From positions 62,607,001 through 62,671,000 of the forward strand of contig CM071596.1 of NCBI GenBank assembly GCA_036435485.1: 64,000 nt of DNA. The letters are read 5' to 3'. This DNA comes from Saposhnikovia divaricata (lineage: Eukaryota > Streptophyta > Magnoliopsida > Apiales > Apiaceae). Of this stretch, positions 12,383 to 23,189 are shown one piece after another. Numbering within the stretch: position 1 is the stretch's first letter; each line of letters begins with the position of its first letter. The notes under the pieces are model-generated. The model did no database searches and was not told the DNA's origin. It worked only from the letters and a program-made list of their open reading frames with translations. A program made the translations under genes and the position numbers.

Positions 12383-12887
12383 TTCCGAGTGATATTTGAT
12401 CTTACTGCATTGCAGCTAGAAATGTGTTTTGATTTACTTGAGAATTAAAAACTCTCAGAAAATATTTTCTGCAGAAATTTTGTCTGAGGTAAAATTATCT
12501 TATTAGCGGATATCCTTTTACCTGTTGGTAGTATAAACACATTCCAAGATTTTCGTATATCAACGGATAACAGGTTGTCCACATCATCGATGGATAAACT
12601 GATTCTCAACCGTTCATTTTATATCCGTTGATATACATTTTTTTTAATATAGCCGTTGGTAAACGTGTACATATAGGCATGGCTGTATTTATTTATTTTC
12701 TTTTATTAACTGACAGTTACTTTTGACCAATGGGTAATTACTTTTAATTATTTCATTTTCAACTCTTGAAAAATATAAAAGGCTGTCTTGTGCTCTCACA
12801 TCTCACTTTTATCCACTTTCAAGATTCTCATAAGTAAACTGCATCCTCTTCACTAAAACTCTCTGCAACAAAAGTTCAAACACTTCA
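12383..12887 (+). other. spacer between pol and ORF3 of copia C
   Basis: Non-coding stretch of about 500 bp containing TCAACGGAT at 12560 and its complement at 12623, flanking a degraded ATCGATGGAT. The TATAAAAG near 12774 and a C/T-rich stretch before the ATG at 12888 could drive or mark a separate ORF3 transcript. That is inference only. Confidence 0.5.
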
Positions 12888-15800
12888 ATGGCGCCTATTG
12901 TTAAGATGATGTCTTCCACTAGGTTCACCTATGAGAAGAACAACTTCGCGGCCTATGTTGATACTGTGAATGCTTTAGAAGTTTATCACACAATGATGAA
13001 TTTCGTGAAGAACTGTAAGCTGTCGTATGCTATGACTACCACCACACCCCTCATCCATGAAGTAATTGAGGAGATGTGGACATCGGCTGAATTCAATGGT
13101 ACTGATGAAACCCTATCTTTTTCTCTTAAGGGTAACAACTATGTGGTTAATTATGATGTTCTAACTGCATGTTTGAAATTACCTGAGAATAATTGTTCAT
13201 CTGCACCAACTGATGCTGAAATTGTTACCATGCTTAATTCAATTAATTATGCTTTTAGTACTGATAATTTAGGAAAAATTGTTAGGAAGGGCATGGTTAA
13301 AGAATGGAGTTATCTTTGTGATGCCTTCATTAAAACTTTTTCTGGTAAAATTAGCAATTTTGATGCTGTTACTAAATCCATGCTTGTGATGCTATGTATG
13401 CTCTTAACTGATAGATATTATAATTTTAGCACATTAGTGATGTATGAAATGGCAACTAAATTAGGTAATAAAGAAGCTAGGGGCAAGAATATCTACTTTT
13501 CTAGATTTTTGATGCTCTCAGCCTTGCATATTTCTAAGAATGAGCTATCCATCTCTAACCCGGATAGCAAGTTCAATTGTTTTGTACAGGAGAAGAGAGT
13601 CCTTAGTGACTTGATTCGAATGAATCTAAATGCAGGGGTCAATTGGTTTATCTTCCAATTGTTCAGGTAGCTTCTAACCTTAATACTCCTATGTCTACCC
13701 CCCAAATTTCTTTGCCTTCCACTGTCACAATGGAGTCTGTAGTAGTGACCAAACAGGCTCCTACCCAAGTGACTAAAACAAAAGTTTCCAAACCACAATC
13801 TAAAAAGCAAACCTCAAGTGTCTCTCGAAAGACACCTGTTGTAAAACCTACCAAAACTCTTGAGGGGAGTGTGAAGGTGGTACTGAGTGGTGAGGGACAG
13901 GGTGCAAGCCCTAAGAATAAGGTAGGTAAGGAGAGTGCACCAAATAGCCATGCCTTAGTTACATCCTCTCAACAGGGTGTGACTACTGAATCAAGTTCCC
14001 CACAAGGAACACTGCACAAAAGGGTCAGAGACACAACTAGCCCTCTCTCAAAAACCTATGAAAGAAGAGTAAAATCTAAAACCATAGGGGAATCACAGGG
14101 TGCACACACAGTACAGCAAACTGTACCTTCTCAAAGTCAGTTTGATATGGCTCCAGCAAATGTAGAGTCACAGCCCTCTATTCATAACCTTCAAATCGAT
14201 ACACAGTACAATCCACCATTACCAACTCCATCTCTGGATGTGGATATGATATTTGCATCAATTCCTGATTCTCCTTCTTTAAGATTCTTGGAGAAGCCCC
14301 ACTCTGCAATTGGTGGTCATCATCTTTTATATGATTTGTTGGGCCATCAATCTTCCATTCCTGAATTCACAACAAAATCTGTGGCCTCATCTTTAAAATC
14401 AATCTCCACAGATTCAGTGTTGGTTTTCACTTCAATGGATAATATCTTTCCTTCATCAATGGATATCCTTCATCCGTTGACAAGTGTTTCTCCATCAACG
14501 GATGCGCCTATGTCTAGCCATCCGTTGACAGCTATAACTACTCCATCAACGGATATCCCTTATCCGTTGATAAGTCACTCTACCACTACTATATCTGACA
14601 TTCCTGTGTCAAGTGTGGAGGAGTTCTCAGTAGTTGAAACACTTTTAGGACTGAGGGAAAGGAGTGAGAGGCTGCCTTGTGAGCAGGCAAAAGGAGAGGT
14701 AAATAATGAGAGGCTGACCATTTCTTCAGGTCTGGCAAAAGGAGAGCAAGAGAGTTCCACCTTAGTAGGTGAGGGTGTGAGAGGTGTGAGCCAGGGGAAG
14801 CCCCTGATGCAAGAAAAGAGAGATGAGAGGAGAGAAGGGATTACAGGAGAAATAAGGCAGGAAGATCCAGCCATTGCAAGTGAGTTAATGGAGGTTAATG
14901 AAGCTTCTAAAGAGATGGAATTTCAACAAGAATATCAATCAATCATTGACTCCATCTCTTTGGATCCTGAAACCTTTACTCATCCTGTTCTGCCTATCAA
15001 GTCATGGCACAACAGGGCAATGTGGAGGCAGAAGAGGCAATGCACCTAGTGCACACCTCACAATCTCTACAAAGAGCGAAGGAAGCTTTAACAGCTATGC
15101 CTTCAGAAGCTGAGAGTGAAAAGTTTGGCAATGATGACAGTGCTAGCACAGAAAATGATGAAGAAGTCAATATGGAGGATACTCCAGAATGGCTATTTTC
15201 TACTTCCACTGTGGTTGGTGACTTCAATGTGGAAATTATGAAGCAATATCAAACTGCTATGGCTGAGCACCAGAATGTAGATCCACAGAGGAAGGCTGTC
15301 CTTCAGCAAATAATGGCCTCCCTGAAACTTCACAAGATGTAAATAGTTGTTCAAAGAACACAAAAAGAGGAGGTTCAAACTACCATCAAAGAAATGAAAG
15401 TACAACTAGATGCCAGGATTGAGGCACTAGCCCCTACTACCACTCAAAAGGTGCTGACTAGCAAACTGTTAAAGGAAGATAGCCTGGCCAAGTCTGTTCA
15501 GCATCTTTCCTCCAGAGTGGATAGTATGGAATCTCAAATGAAGACAATCATTGCCAACCAATCAAAACAGACTGAGCTACTGGAAAGGCTACTTGCAGCC
15601 TCACCTTCAGCCCTTGATGCTAACAAAAAGGGGGAGAAAAAGGAAACAAGAATAGAAGAGGTTGCAGCTACTACTAGTCAATTTCAAGCTGCCAGTAGCA
15701 AGATAGCACAAATTGAGGGGGAGCAACAGCCAACTATTATGGTCAATCCAACAGATTTTTCTATAGAGGCTTCCCCTGTGAAGAAACAAATGGGTTTGCC

Positions 15801-16671
15801 TGAGATTCAGAATCTATCAGAAATCTCAGATGGTGAAAGGCAAGCCGGAATAGAAGCCTTAGAAAAGATTAACAAGGAGGCAAATGAAAGAATTATGAGG
15901 ACAGTGAGAATGATCAATGAATCAATTGTATCAACTCTGTTCTCTACTCAGTCTTCTGCTCCAACAATATCAACTACAATTCTGAAGGTGCTCACTCCAG
16001 TGATTATGGCTCCTACATTCTATGATGCTGAACCATCTTATGTCAAAAAATTTGAACCATACATAAGAACCAGAGCCTACTCTCCACCAAAATCAAATGG
16101 GAAGAACAAGTTACAATTGGACTTTCCATTTCCCAAGGATGATGATGAGAAGCTAATGGGAGATTCAATCAAAGAGTTCAAGGAAAAGACAAATAAAAGT
16201 GTAAGAGATTGGATGGCTGTAATTATAAGGAATGGAAAAGTGTTAAATATATCCAACAGCCATCCTAGATTTGTTGAAGCAAAAAGAGAGGAGACCTCCA
16301 GACTTCTAAGGGAAGCTCATCCAAGTGAAGAAAATCAATATGAAAACTCAGATGAGAAGCAAGCCAGGCTGGCTTAGGAGTTATTGGATGAGGTAGAGGA
16401 TGAAATGCGGGAACCTGAGGAAGTCCCCAAATCTAAACCCAAGAGGAGAGTGAAAACAAAGGCAAAGAGGCCTGTCTCTCCAGAAAATGTAAGTAAGGAA
16501 ACTACTGGCTCATCAATATCTATTTCTGCACAAGTAATCAACCCAGCTGTGAATTTCCATGGTGACCCTATAATACCTAAAGAGGAACCAATGAATCTTG
16601 ACTCCATTGAGGTTCCTTCATTCTTACTGAAGCCTCAACAGAAGCCTAAACAGAAGAAAAGGATACCAAGG

Positions 16672-17003
16672 TGTTGAGCATACAACAACGAAAGCAAAAC
16701 CCAAAGCGAATAAATAAGAACAAGAAAATAACGACAATCACACAAGACAAAGATTTACGTGGTTCGGAAATTCCTACTCCACAAGCCACACTAATTTTGT
16801 ATTAATCTCTCACAATTGTGTTGTGTTATGTTATGTTACAATTACACGAGTATTTATAAGAGAAGAAACTGGGTCAAAATAAATCAGAGTCTAATTCTGA
16901 AATTCCTAACTCTAATCCTAACTCTAATTAGAGTCCAATTCAGGAATTCCTAACTCAAGTCAGAATCCGATTCTTAAACCTGATAGACTCCACAAACCCA
17001 ACA
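16672..17003 (-). repeat. 3' LTR of copia D (332 bp)
   Basis: Downstream LTR in the element's orientation. The adjoining minus-strand sequence CCAAGTGGGAGATT (17004-17017) is the polypurine tract. Confidence 0.92.
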
Positions 17004-17108
17004 ATCTCCCACTTGGAGTCTAACCACATCTTCACTTCACTCTTGTAAATCTAGTAACAAATAATCCCTCGATCAATAACTCTAACTAGTGCAGCGCCTT
17101 CTCATCAA

Positions 17109-20100
17109 TCAGTTCTGAAGGCCAGTTGAAACTATGCAAAGCTTCAACTTTTCATTAGTAACCACCTTAGTCAACATATCTGCAGGATTCTTTGAACCAA
17201 GGATTTTCTTCAAGGACAAAGTACCATTGCTAATCAACTCTCTTGTAAAGTGATATCTCAGCTGAATATGCTTCGTCCTAGCATGAAACACAGGATTCTT
17301 CGCAAGATGAATAGCACTCTGACTGTCGCTATACAAAGCACTGTCCGCCTGTTTCTTGCCCAACTCCTCAAGAAAATTCTTCAACCAAATCATCTCCTTG
17401 CTAGCTTCAGAGATAGCCATATATTCTGCTTCTGTGGTTGAAAGAGCAACACTCTTTTGAAGTCGAGACATCCAACTAATTGCTGTGCCACCCAACGTGA
17501 AAATATATCCCGTAGTACTTTTTCTTGTATCCAAACATCCACCCAAATCTGCATCAGAGAACCCTTCCAAGATAACATCTTTCTTGCTGAAACATAATGC
17601 AACCTTGGATGTGCCTTTCAAGTAGCGCAACAACCACTTGACTGCTTCCCAATGCTCTCTTCCTGGATTAGACATGAACCTGCTAACAACTCCCACTGCA
17701 TGAGCAATATCTGGCCTTGTACACACCATAGCATACATCAAACTGCCAACTGCAGATGCATACGGAACTTTAGCCATATCTTTCTTGCCTTCATCCGTTT
17801 TAGGTGACTGCTTTTTCGTGAGATTAAAGTGAGTCGCCAACGGTGTACTTCTGGTCTTCGCATCCTGGACACTGAATTTCTGCAACAATTTCTCAATATA
17901 CTTCTCTTGAGATAATTTCAAAGTACCTTCAGATCTATCCCTTATGATGCTCATACCAAGTATCTGTTTTGCTGCACCCATATCCTTCATCTCAAACTCC
18001 TCAGACATCTGTCTCTTTAACCTGTTGATTTCCCTCATGTTTGATCCTGCTATCAACATGTCATCAACATACAACAACAATATGATATAAGATGAATCAA
18101 ATTGTTTAAAATAACAACAATGATCCATAGCACTCCTAGTGTACCCATTCTTCATCATAAAGCTATCAAACTTCAAGTACCATTGTCTTGGCGCTTGCTT
18201 CAAACCATACAAGCTTTTTATAAGCTTACAAACAAGGTTTTCTTTCCCAGCTACCTGAAATCCTTCTGGCTGTACCATGTAGATGTCTTCCTCAAGATCA
18301 CCATGTAAGAACGCGGTCTTAACATCTAGTTGCTCTAGATGTAACTCCTCTGCAGCCACAATACTTAGCACAATTCTAACAGTAGTCATCTTAACAACCG
18401 GAGAAAATATATCAGTATAGTCAATACCCTTTTTCTGTTGATAACCCTTGACTACTAACCTCGCCTTGTATCTCTTGCTGCCATCAGGTTCTTCTTTGAT
18501 CCGGAACACCCACTTATTCTGTAAAGCCTTCTTTCCTGCTGGTAACTCTATTAAAGACCAAATTTCATTCTTCTCAAGAGAACTCATCTCTTCTTCCATG
18601 GCTGATTTCCACTGAACTGAATCATCCACCTGAACTGCCTCTGAATAACACTGAGGCTCTCCATCCTCAGTCAATAACATATAATATGCTGAAGGAGAAA
18701 ATCTTTGTGGTGGCCTCACAATTCTGCTAGATCTTCTTACCTCAGCCTGTGGAGTAACTGGAACCGTGTCATTACCATTCCCCAAACTCCCACTATTTCC
18801 TGCAAGATCTTCTTCTGTAATCTCTTCAAGCACTGCTTTCTCTTTCTCATGTTGTTCCTTTGCAAACTCAGAATCGACTGCAAGCTTATCCTTGTACACT
18901 GCACTTTCGTTAAAAGTAACATCTCTACTTCTAACGACCTTCTTCGTTAGTTCATCCCAGAAACGGTAACCCATATCATCTGAGCCATAACCAATGAAGA
19001 TACACTTCTTTGCTTTTGGATCAAGCTTGTCCCTGTCAGAATCTTTAACACGCACATAAGAAACACAACCAAAAACTCGCAAGTGTGAAAGATTTACCTC
19101 CTTTTTCTGCCACTCTTCTTCAGGAATCTTGAACCCCAAAGGAACTGAAGGTCCTCTATTTATGAGATACGCTGCTGTGCTAACTGCATCTGCCCAAAAA
19201 ATCTTTGGCAACCCTGCATGCAATCTCATACTCTTGGCCCTCTCATTCAAGGTTCTATTCATGCGCTCTGCAACACCATTCTGCTGCGGTGTCTCTGGAA
19301 TAGTTTTGATCATTCTAATTCCATATTCTGCGCAATAGCTTTTAAACTCATCACTACTGTACTCACCACCATTATCTGACATCAAACTCTTAACCTTCAA
19401 ACCGGTCTGATTTTCAACTTCGGTCTTCCACTTCTTGAAAGTAGCAAACACATCTGATTTATTCTTCAAGAAATAAACCCATACCTTTCTAGTGGAATCG
19501 TCAATGAAAGTGACATAGTAGCGAGATCCTCCCAACGACGCAACTGCTGTTGGACCATATACATCTGTATGAACTAGCTCTAACCTCTCGGCCTTGGGTG
19601 TCCTCCCTGATTTTGCAAAAGTAACTCGTTTCTGCTTTCCAAGAACACATGGCTCACAGAACCCAACTTCCACATTCTTCAGCTCTGGAATCTTACCCTT
19701 CGAAGTTAATAGCTTCATACCTTTTTCACTCATATGACCAAGTCTTTGGTGCCACAAAGTTGAAGACCCAATCTCATCAGCAACTGTATTTGCTTCATAG
19801 CTAGATTGTTCAACTATGTACAACGTCCCCTTTTTCTCTCCACGAGCAACAACTAGATTCCCCTTTATAACCTTCCACTGTCCGTCTCCGAAAGTAACTC
19901 GATACCCTTCCTTATCTAACTGACCCACAGATATCAACATCTTCTTCAGTCCAGGAATGTACCTTACATCTTTCAACGTCCAGCTAGTCCCCAAAGAGGT
20001 CTTGAGATTAATATCTCCCATGCCCGTAATATCCAGAGTTTCATCATCAGCAAGACGGACTTTACCAAAATTTCCAAGTCTGAAATTTAACATCAAATCC

Positions 20101-21005
20101 TTGCAAGGGGTAGCATGGAATGATGCACCAGAATCCATAACCCATGATTCAACCGAACATTCAACACAACAAATCAAAGCATCGTCACTCACCACCTCTT
20201 CAACTACATTAGCTGAATTATCCTCTTTCTTCTTTCCTTTAGGACCTGCGGGAGCCGTACACTGATTTCTGAAGTGACCTTTCTTCTGACAATTCCAACA
20301 AACAATCTCCTTGCGATCTTTGGATTGTCCTCTCTTCTGTGACTTCGATCTGCTACGCCCCTGATTCTGCCCCCTATCGGACTTTCTGCCTCTACTCTCA
20401 GTACTCAACAAGGAACCTGACGACTCTCCTGAGTTTCTCCTACGAATATCTTCTCCAAGAATCGCATCTCGAACTCCATCAAAAGTCATCTTACTGCTCC
20501 CAGATGAATTACAAATAGCAGTGACAAATCCTGACCAACTGTCAGGTAACGAGGATACCAACAATAAGGCTTGTACTTCATCATCGAATTTAATATCCAC
20601 TGATGTCAATCTTGATAGGATAGAGTTAAATTCGTTCACATGATCAGCAACACAATCACCTTCATTCAATTTTGTGGCAAACAACAAGCGACACAAATAT
20701 ACCTTATTCGAAGCAGACGGCTTCTCATACATATTTGATAACGCCTTGATCAATCCATAAGTTGTCGTTTCCTTGACGATATTGTAAGCAACGTTCTTCG
20801 CCAAAGTCAATCTGACAACACCCAGAGCCTGCCTATCCAATAGCTTCCAATCTTTCTCATCCATCTTTTCTGGCTTCTTCTCCTCCAGCGGTTCGTGTAG
20901 TTTTTTCTGATACAAATAATCTTCAATTTGCATCTTCCAAAACCCAAAATCTCTGCCATCAAATTTGTCGATCTTTACTTTCCCTTCTTCTGCCATCGCT
21001 CCCAC
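17109..21005 (-). CDS. gag-pol polyprotein of copia D, 1298 aa, intact
   Basis: A single ORF without stops encodes the whole Ty1/copia polyprotein. Gag capsid (UBN2-like) about residues 10-190; Arg/Ser/Gly-rich stretch; zinc knuckle C236-C249 (CWNCQKKGHFRNQC); aspartic protease with MDSGASFHATP (D291); integrase zinc site H419, H424, C450, C453; catalytic D481, D544, E580 (the last in QQNGVAERMNR). Reverse transcriptase: D894 in QLDVKTAFLHG and YVDD at 979-982. RNase H: D1150, E in TTEAEY (about 1192), D1226 in YSDSQS and an Asp near 1275. The start may be Met1 or Met4. Every motif is kept, as expected for a recently active element. The family resembles the Tork/Tnt1 type by motif spelling; the lineage is not certain. 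Confidence 0.95.
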   Translation of the reverse strand: MGAMAEEGKVKIDKFDGRDFGFWKMQIEDYLYQKKLHEPLEEKKPEKMDEKDWKLLDRQALGVVRLTLAKNVAYNIVKETTTYGLIKALSNMYEKPSASNKVYLCRLLFATKLNEGDCVADHVNEFNSILSRLTSVDIKFDDEVQALLLVSSLPDSWSGFVTAICNSSGSSKMTFDGVRDAILGEDIRRRNSGESSGSLLSTESRGRKSDRGQNQGRSRSKSQKRGQSKDRKEIVCWNCQKKGHFRNQCTAPAGPKGKKKEDNSANVVEEVVSDDALICCVECSVESWVMDSGASFHATPCKDLMLNFRLGNFGKVRLADDETLDITGMGDINLKTSLGTSWTLKDVRYIPGLKKMLISVGQLDKEGYRVTFGDGQWKVIKGNLVVARGEKKGTLYIVEQSSYEANTVADEIGSSTLWHQRLGHMSEKGMKLLTSKGKIPELKNVEVGFCEPCVLGKQKRVTFAKSGRTPKAERLELVHTDVYGPTAVASLGGSRYYVTFIDDSTRKVWVYFLKNKSDVFATFKKWKTEVENQTGLKVKSLMSDNGGEYSSDEFKSYCAEYGIRMIKTIPETPQQNGVAERMNRTLNERAKSMRLHAGLPKIFWADAVSTAAYLINRGPSVPLGFKIPEEEWQKKEVNLSHLRVFGCVSYVRVKDSDRDKLDPKAKKCIFIGYGSDDMGYRFWDELTKKVVRSRDVTFNESAVYKDKLAVDSEFAKEQHEKEKAVLEEITEEDLAGNSGSLGNGNDTVPVTPQAEVRRSSRIVRPPQRFSPSAYYMLLTEDGEPQCYSEAVQVDDSVQWKSAMEEEMSSLEKNEIWSLIELPAGKKALQNKWVFRIKEEPDGSKRYKARLVVKGYQQKKGIDYTDIFSPVVKMTTVRIVLSIVAAEELHLEQLDVKTAFLHGDLEEDIYMVQPEGFQVAGKENLVCKLIKSLYGLKQAPRQWYLKFDSFMMKNGYTRSAMDHCCYFKQFDSSYIILLLYVDDMLIAGSNMREINRLKRQMSEEFEMKDMGAAKQILGMSIIRDRSEGTLKLSQEKYIEKLLQKFSVQDAKTRSTPLATHFNLTKKQSPKTDEGKKDMAKVPYASAVGSLMYAMVCTRPDIAHAVGVVSRFMSNPGREHWEAVKWLLRYLKGTSKVALCFSKKDVILEGFSDADLGGCLDTRKSTTGYIFTLGGTAISWMSRLQKSVALSTTEAEYMAISEASKEMIWLKNFLEELGKKQADSALYSDSQSAIHLAKNPVFHARTKHIQLRYHFTRELISNGTLSLKKILGSKNPADMLTKVVTNEKLKLCIVSTGLQN

Positions 21006-21022
21006 TCGCCTGAAAACCTAGG

Positions 21023-21035
21023 CTCTTGATACCAG
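21023..21035 (-). other. primer binding site of copia D
   Basis: The minus strand reads TGGTATCAAGAGC directly after the LTR end and one extra base. This is a tRNA-Met-type copia primer site. Confidence 0.8.
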
Positions 21036-21036
21036 T

Positions 21037-21368
21037 TGTTGAGCATACAACAACGAAAGCAAAACCCAAAGCGAATAAATAAGAACAAGAAAATAACGAC
21101 AATCACACAAGACAAAGATTTACGTGGTTCGGAAATTCCTACTCCACAAGCCACACTAATTTTGTATTGATCTCTCACAATTGTGTTGTGTTATGTTATG
21201 TTACAATTACACGAGTATTTATAAGAGAAGAAACTGGGTCAAAATAAATCAGAGTCTAATTCTGAAATTCCTAACTCTAATCCTAACTCTAATTAGAGTC
21301 CAATTCAGGAATTCCTAACTCAAGTCAGAATCCGATTCTTAAACCTGATAGACTCCACAAACCCAACA
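21037..21368 (-). repeat. 5' LTR of copia D (332 bp)
   Basis: Upstream LTR in the element's orientation, matching 16672-17003 with one visible substitution. It would carry the promoter of the minus-strand transcript. A TATTTATAAG stretch (about 21217-21226 on plus) is the likely AT-rich core region; this is inference. Confidence 0.92.
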
Positions 21369-22202
21369 CAAGGAAGCAACCTTCAAAGAAACCAATTCAA
21401 GTTGTTAGGGTGTCTGCTATTGTCAAGCAGCCAATCTTGGAAAACAAGGATGATTTTATCTATCAGGCAGATATTGAAGAATACTCTGGCATGAATCTGT
21501 ATCTGGATGAATTGTCAGAAGTAAGAGGAATTGACAAATACAAGCATTTGCTTGAGAGATTGGTCTTTGTATACAAGGGAGGAAAGGAAAGGACATGGCC
21601 ACTACAGAGGGTTCTTGGAGAAAATTATCTAACTTTAACCAAGGTGTTCTTTGCAATTAAGAGATACACAGGGTTCTCCAAGATAGCAAAAGGAGAGATA
21701 CTGGACAGAATAGAACAGATAAGGAGAGAATGGAACTCACCATCAAGACTACCAAAGAAGATGAAGATCCCATACAATGGACAGAAAATCCACATTCAAC
21801 CCTTCTGGATGTTGGAGTTCAGGGATGAAGATGGAAACAGGAGATTCTTCAGGTTAGAAGACCAACTATCAAAGGCTAGTTCTCAATACCTGAGATGGTT
21901 ACAATAAAAGCTAAATCCAAAAGTTGTTGAAGAAGATGCCTTCTATAGCTCCAAATGCAGATTGAGTCCAACTCTGCCAAAGAAGGAAAATCTAGGGTGA
22001 TGCCAACCAGAGAGAAGAAACAGTTTTAAATCTGCTCAGTCTAGAGGAGCACTTCTCTATAAATTTCTCAAACTTTCTGTTTTTAATTTTTGTAGCTTAA
22101 TACAATTTTTGCATTGTTCTATATATATCTTTAGGAATGTTTTGTTATCATCAAGGTCCTGAATTTATGCTTTATTGCCATTAAGTATAAATTGGGGGAG
22201 AT

Positions 22203-23184
22203 TTTTAGGAATATGTTGTACTTGATGATAACTTCACAAACAACCAAATTGTATAAGTATTGTAGCTGTCAACGGATGAGGATTTATAACTCTATCCGTT
22301 GACAGGTAGCTCATCAACGGATGAGGTTTTGTAGCATACTGCAGTATCTCTATGTTATCAATTGATAGTGTTTTTATCCACAGTCATGTTGACCATCAAT
22401 GGATAGGCAGAATAGGGTAGCCAATTGTAAATAAGCTATGCTATGTAATTTTGTTTAATTGAAAGTGTATCAACGGATGAAGACATAACTCTATCAACGG
22501 ATACAGCTCAAATCTACAATATCAACGGATACAGCTCAATCTATTATCAACGGATGACAGTGTACAATGTCAATGGATAATCATTAACACTTTCTTCTAT
22601 GCTAAGCTGGGGATTAGCAGTTGATAAAGACAGGTTTGACTGACAGATCACATGGGTTGATAGTAGATACAAAAAGCAGTATGGCAGCCATACTTTGGAA
22701 ACGCAGAAGAAAGAAGCATTCCATTTACACTATGAATACACGAATGGTGCAGGGGACATGTCTGTCCACAAGGACAACCTTTCGGCTACATGTGTATGTG
22801 GAGTGAAGTAGCAAGTCAACTTGAATTAGATTAGTATTATCTTATTCCTGTAGTACGTGTAAACTTGGGATTTATAACCAAGTGTAGCAACTCTTTAGAA
22901 GCTAAGAAAACAGATACATTTGCTTAAGGTTTTCTTGAATATCCTTAGAAAGCAAAGAGTTGTAAAACAGCAGTTGTGTACATTTGTATCACAGTGTTTT
23001 CTTCAAATAAAAACTTCAGGTGGTGCATTTAACCACCTAATTTTATATGTGTTTGTGCATTAATCTTTATACAACAATTATCTTCTTATAGATTTCTGAA
23101 GTTCTTATCAGGAATTTATAAATATCAAGAATCGTATTCAACCCCTCTTCTACAATTATACAAGTGTGTAATCTGGGAATAACA
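22203..23184 (+). repeat. 3' LTR of copia C (982 bp)
   Basis: Uninterrupted counterpart of 4189-6549. Its first two bases are TT instead of TG, so the terminal dinucleotide is mutated. A purine run, TTGGGGGAGA, just upstream is the polypurine tract. It carries the same series of TCAACGGAT motifs as the 5' LTR (first ones near 22268, 22293 inverted, 22313). The region 21908-22202 is the element's 3' untranslated part, with no ORF. Confidence 0.92.
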
Positions 23185-23189
23185 TCATT

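Larger units (their letters stand above)
16672..21368 (-). mobile_element. copia D: apparently intact Ty1/copia element
   Basis: Inserted antisense in ORF3 of C, flanked by the TSD CAAGG (16667-16671 and 21369-21373). Two 332-bp LTRs (16672-17003 and 21037-21368) begin TGTTGAG and end CCCAACA in plus orientation. I can see one difference between them (A versus G in TGTATTRATC). A primer binding site follows the minus-strand 5' LTR, a purine-rich tract precedes the 3' LTR, and a single uninterrupted gag-pol ORF fills the interior. All parts needed for autonomous transposition are present. Confidence 0.95.
12888..21907 (+). pseudogene. ORF3 of copia C (env-position ORF, interrupted by copia D)
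   Basis: A long ORF in the same orientation after pol, the place where Sirevirus elements carry an envelope-like ORF. The pieces are 12888-13670, 13643-15049, 15004-15342, 15394-16377, 16384-16671 and, after removal of copia D, 21374-21907. The last join is in frame across the D TSD. Breaks: frameshifts near 13650 and 15000, stops TAA 15340-15342 and TAG 16375-16377. The first about 260 codons look like a folded domain. They are followed by a long Ser/Thr/Pro-rich region with five ATCCGTTGA/TCAACGGAT motifs (14472-14570), an acidic and coiled-coil part (about 15490-15600), a basic stretch and a conserved-looking C-terminal domain (21410-21907). I saw no clear transmembrane segment or signal peptide, so an envelope role is not supported directly. 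Confidence 0.75.
4189..23184 (+). mobile_element. copia C: Sirevirus-like element with extra third ORF
   Basis: Full-length element bounded by TGTTAGG...ATAACA LTRs. It is flanked by the 5-bp TSD TCATT (4184-4188 and 23185-23189). Order: 5' LTR, PBS (6552-6563), large gag, pol in the copia order (protease, integrase, RT, RNase H), spacer, then a long third ORF, polypurine tract (about 22191-22202) and 3' LTR. A third ORF downstream of pol, a large gag with coiled coil, LTRs of about 1 kb and clustered short inverted motifs are traits known for the Sirevirus genus of Ty1/copia. That assignment is inference. It carries two later insertions: a solo LTR (4797-6171) and copia D (16672-21368). Seven in-frame stops and several frameshifts make it non-autonomous now. 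Confidence 0.9.

Noticed and set aside
12888..13670. Stand-alone host gene
   Set aside because: It lies between pol and the 3' LTR of C, in the same orientation, and the reading continues through the later ORF3 pieces, including in frame across the D insertion.
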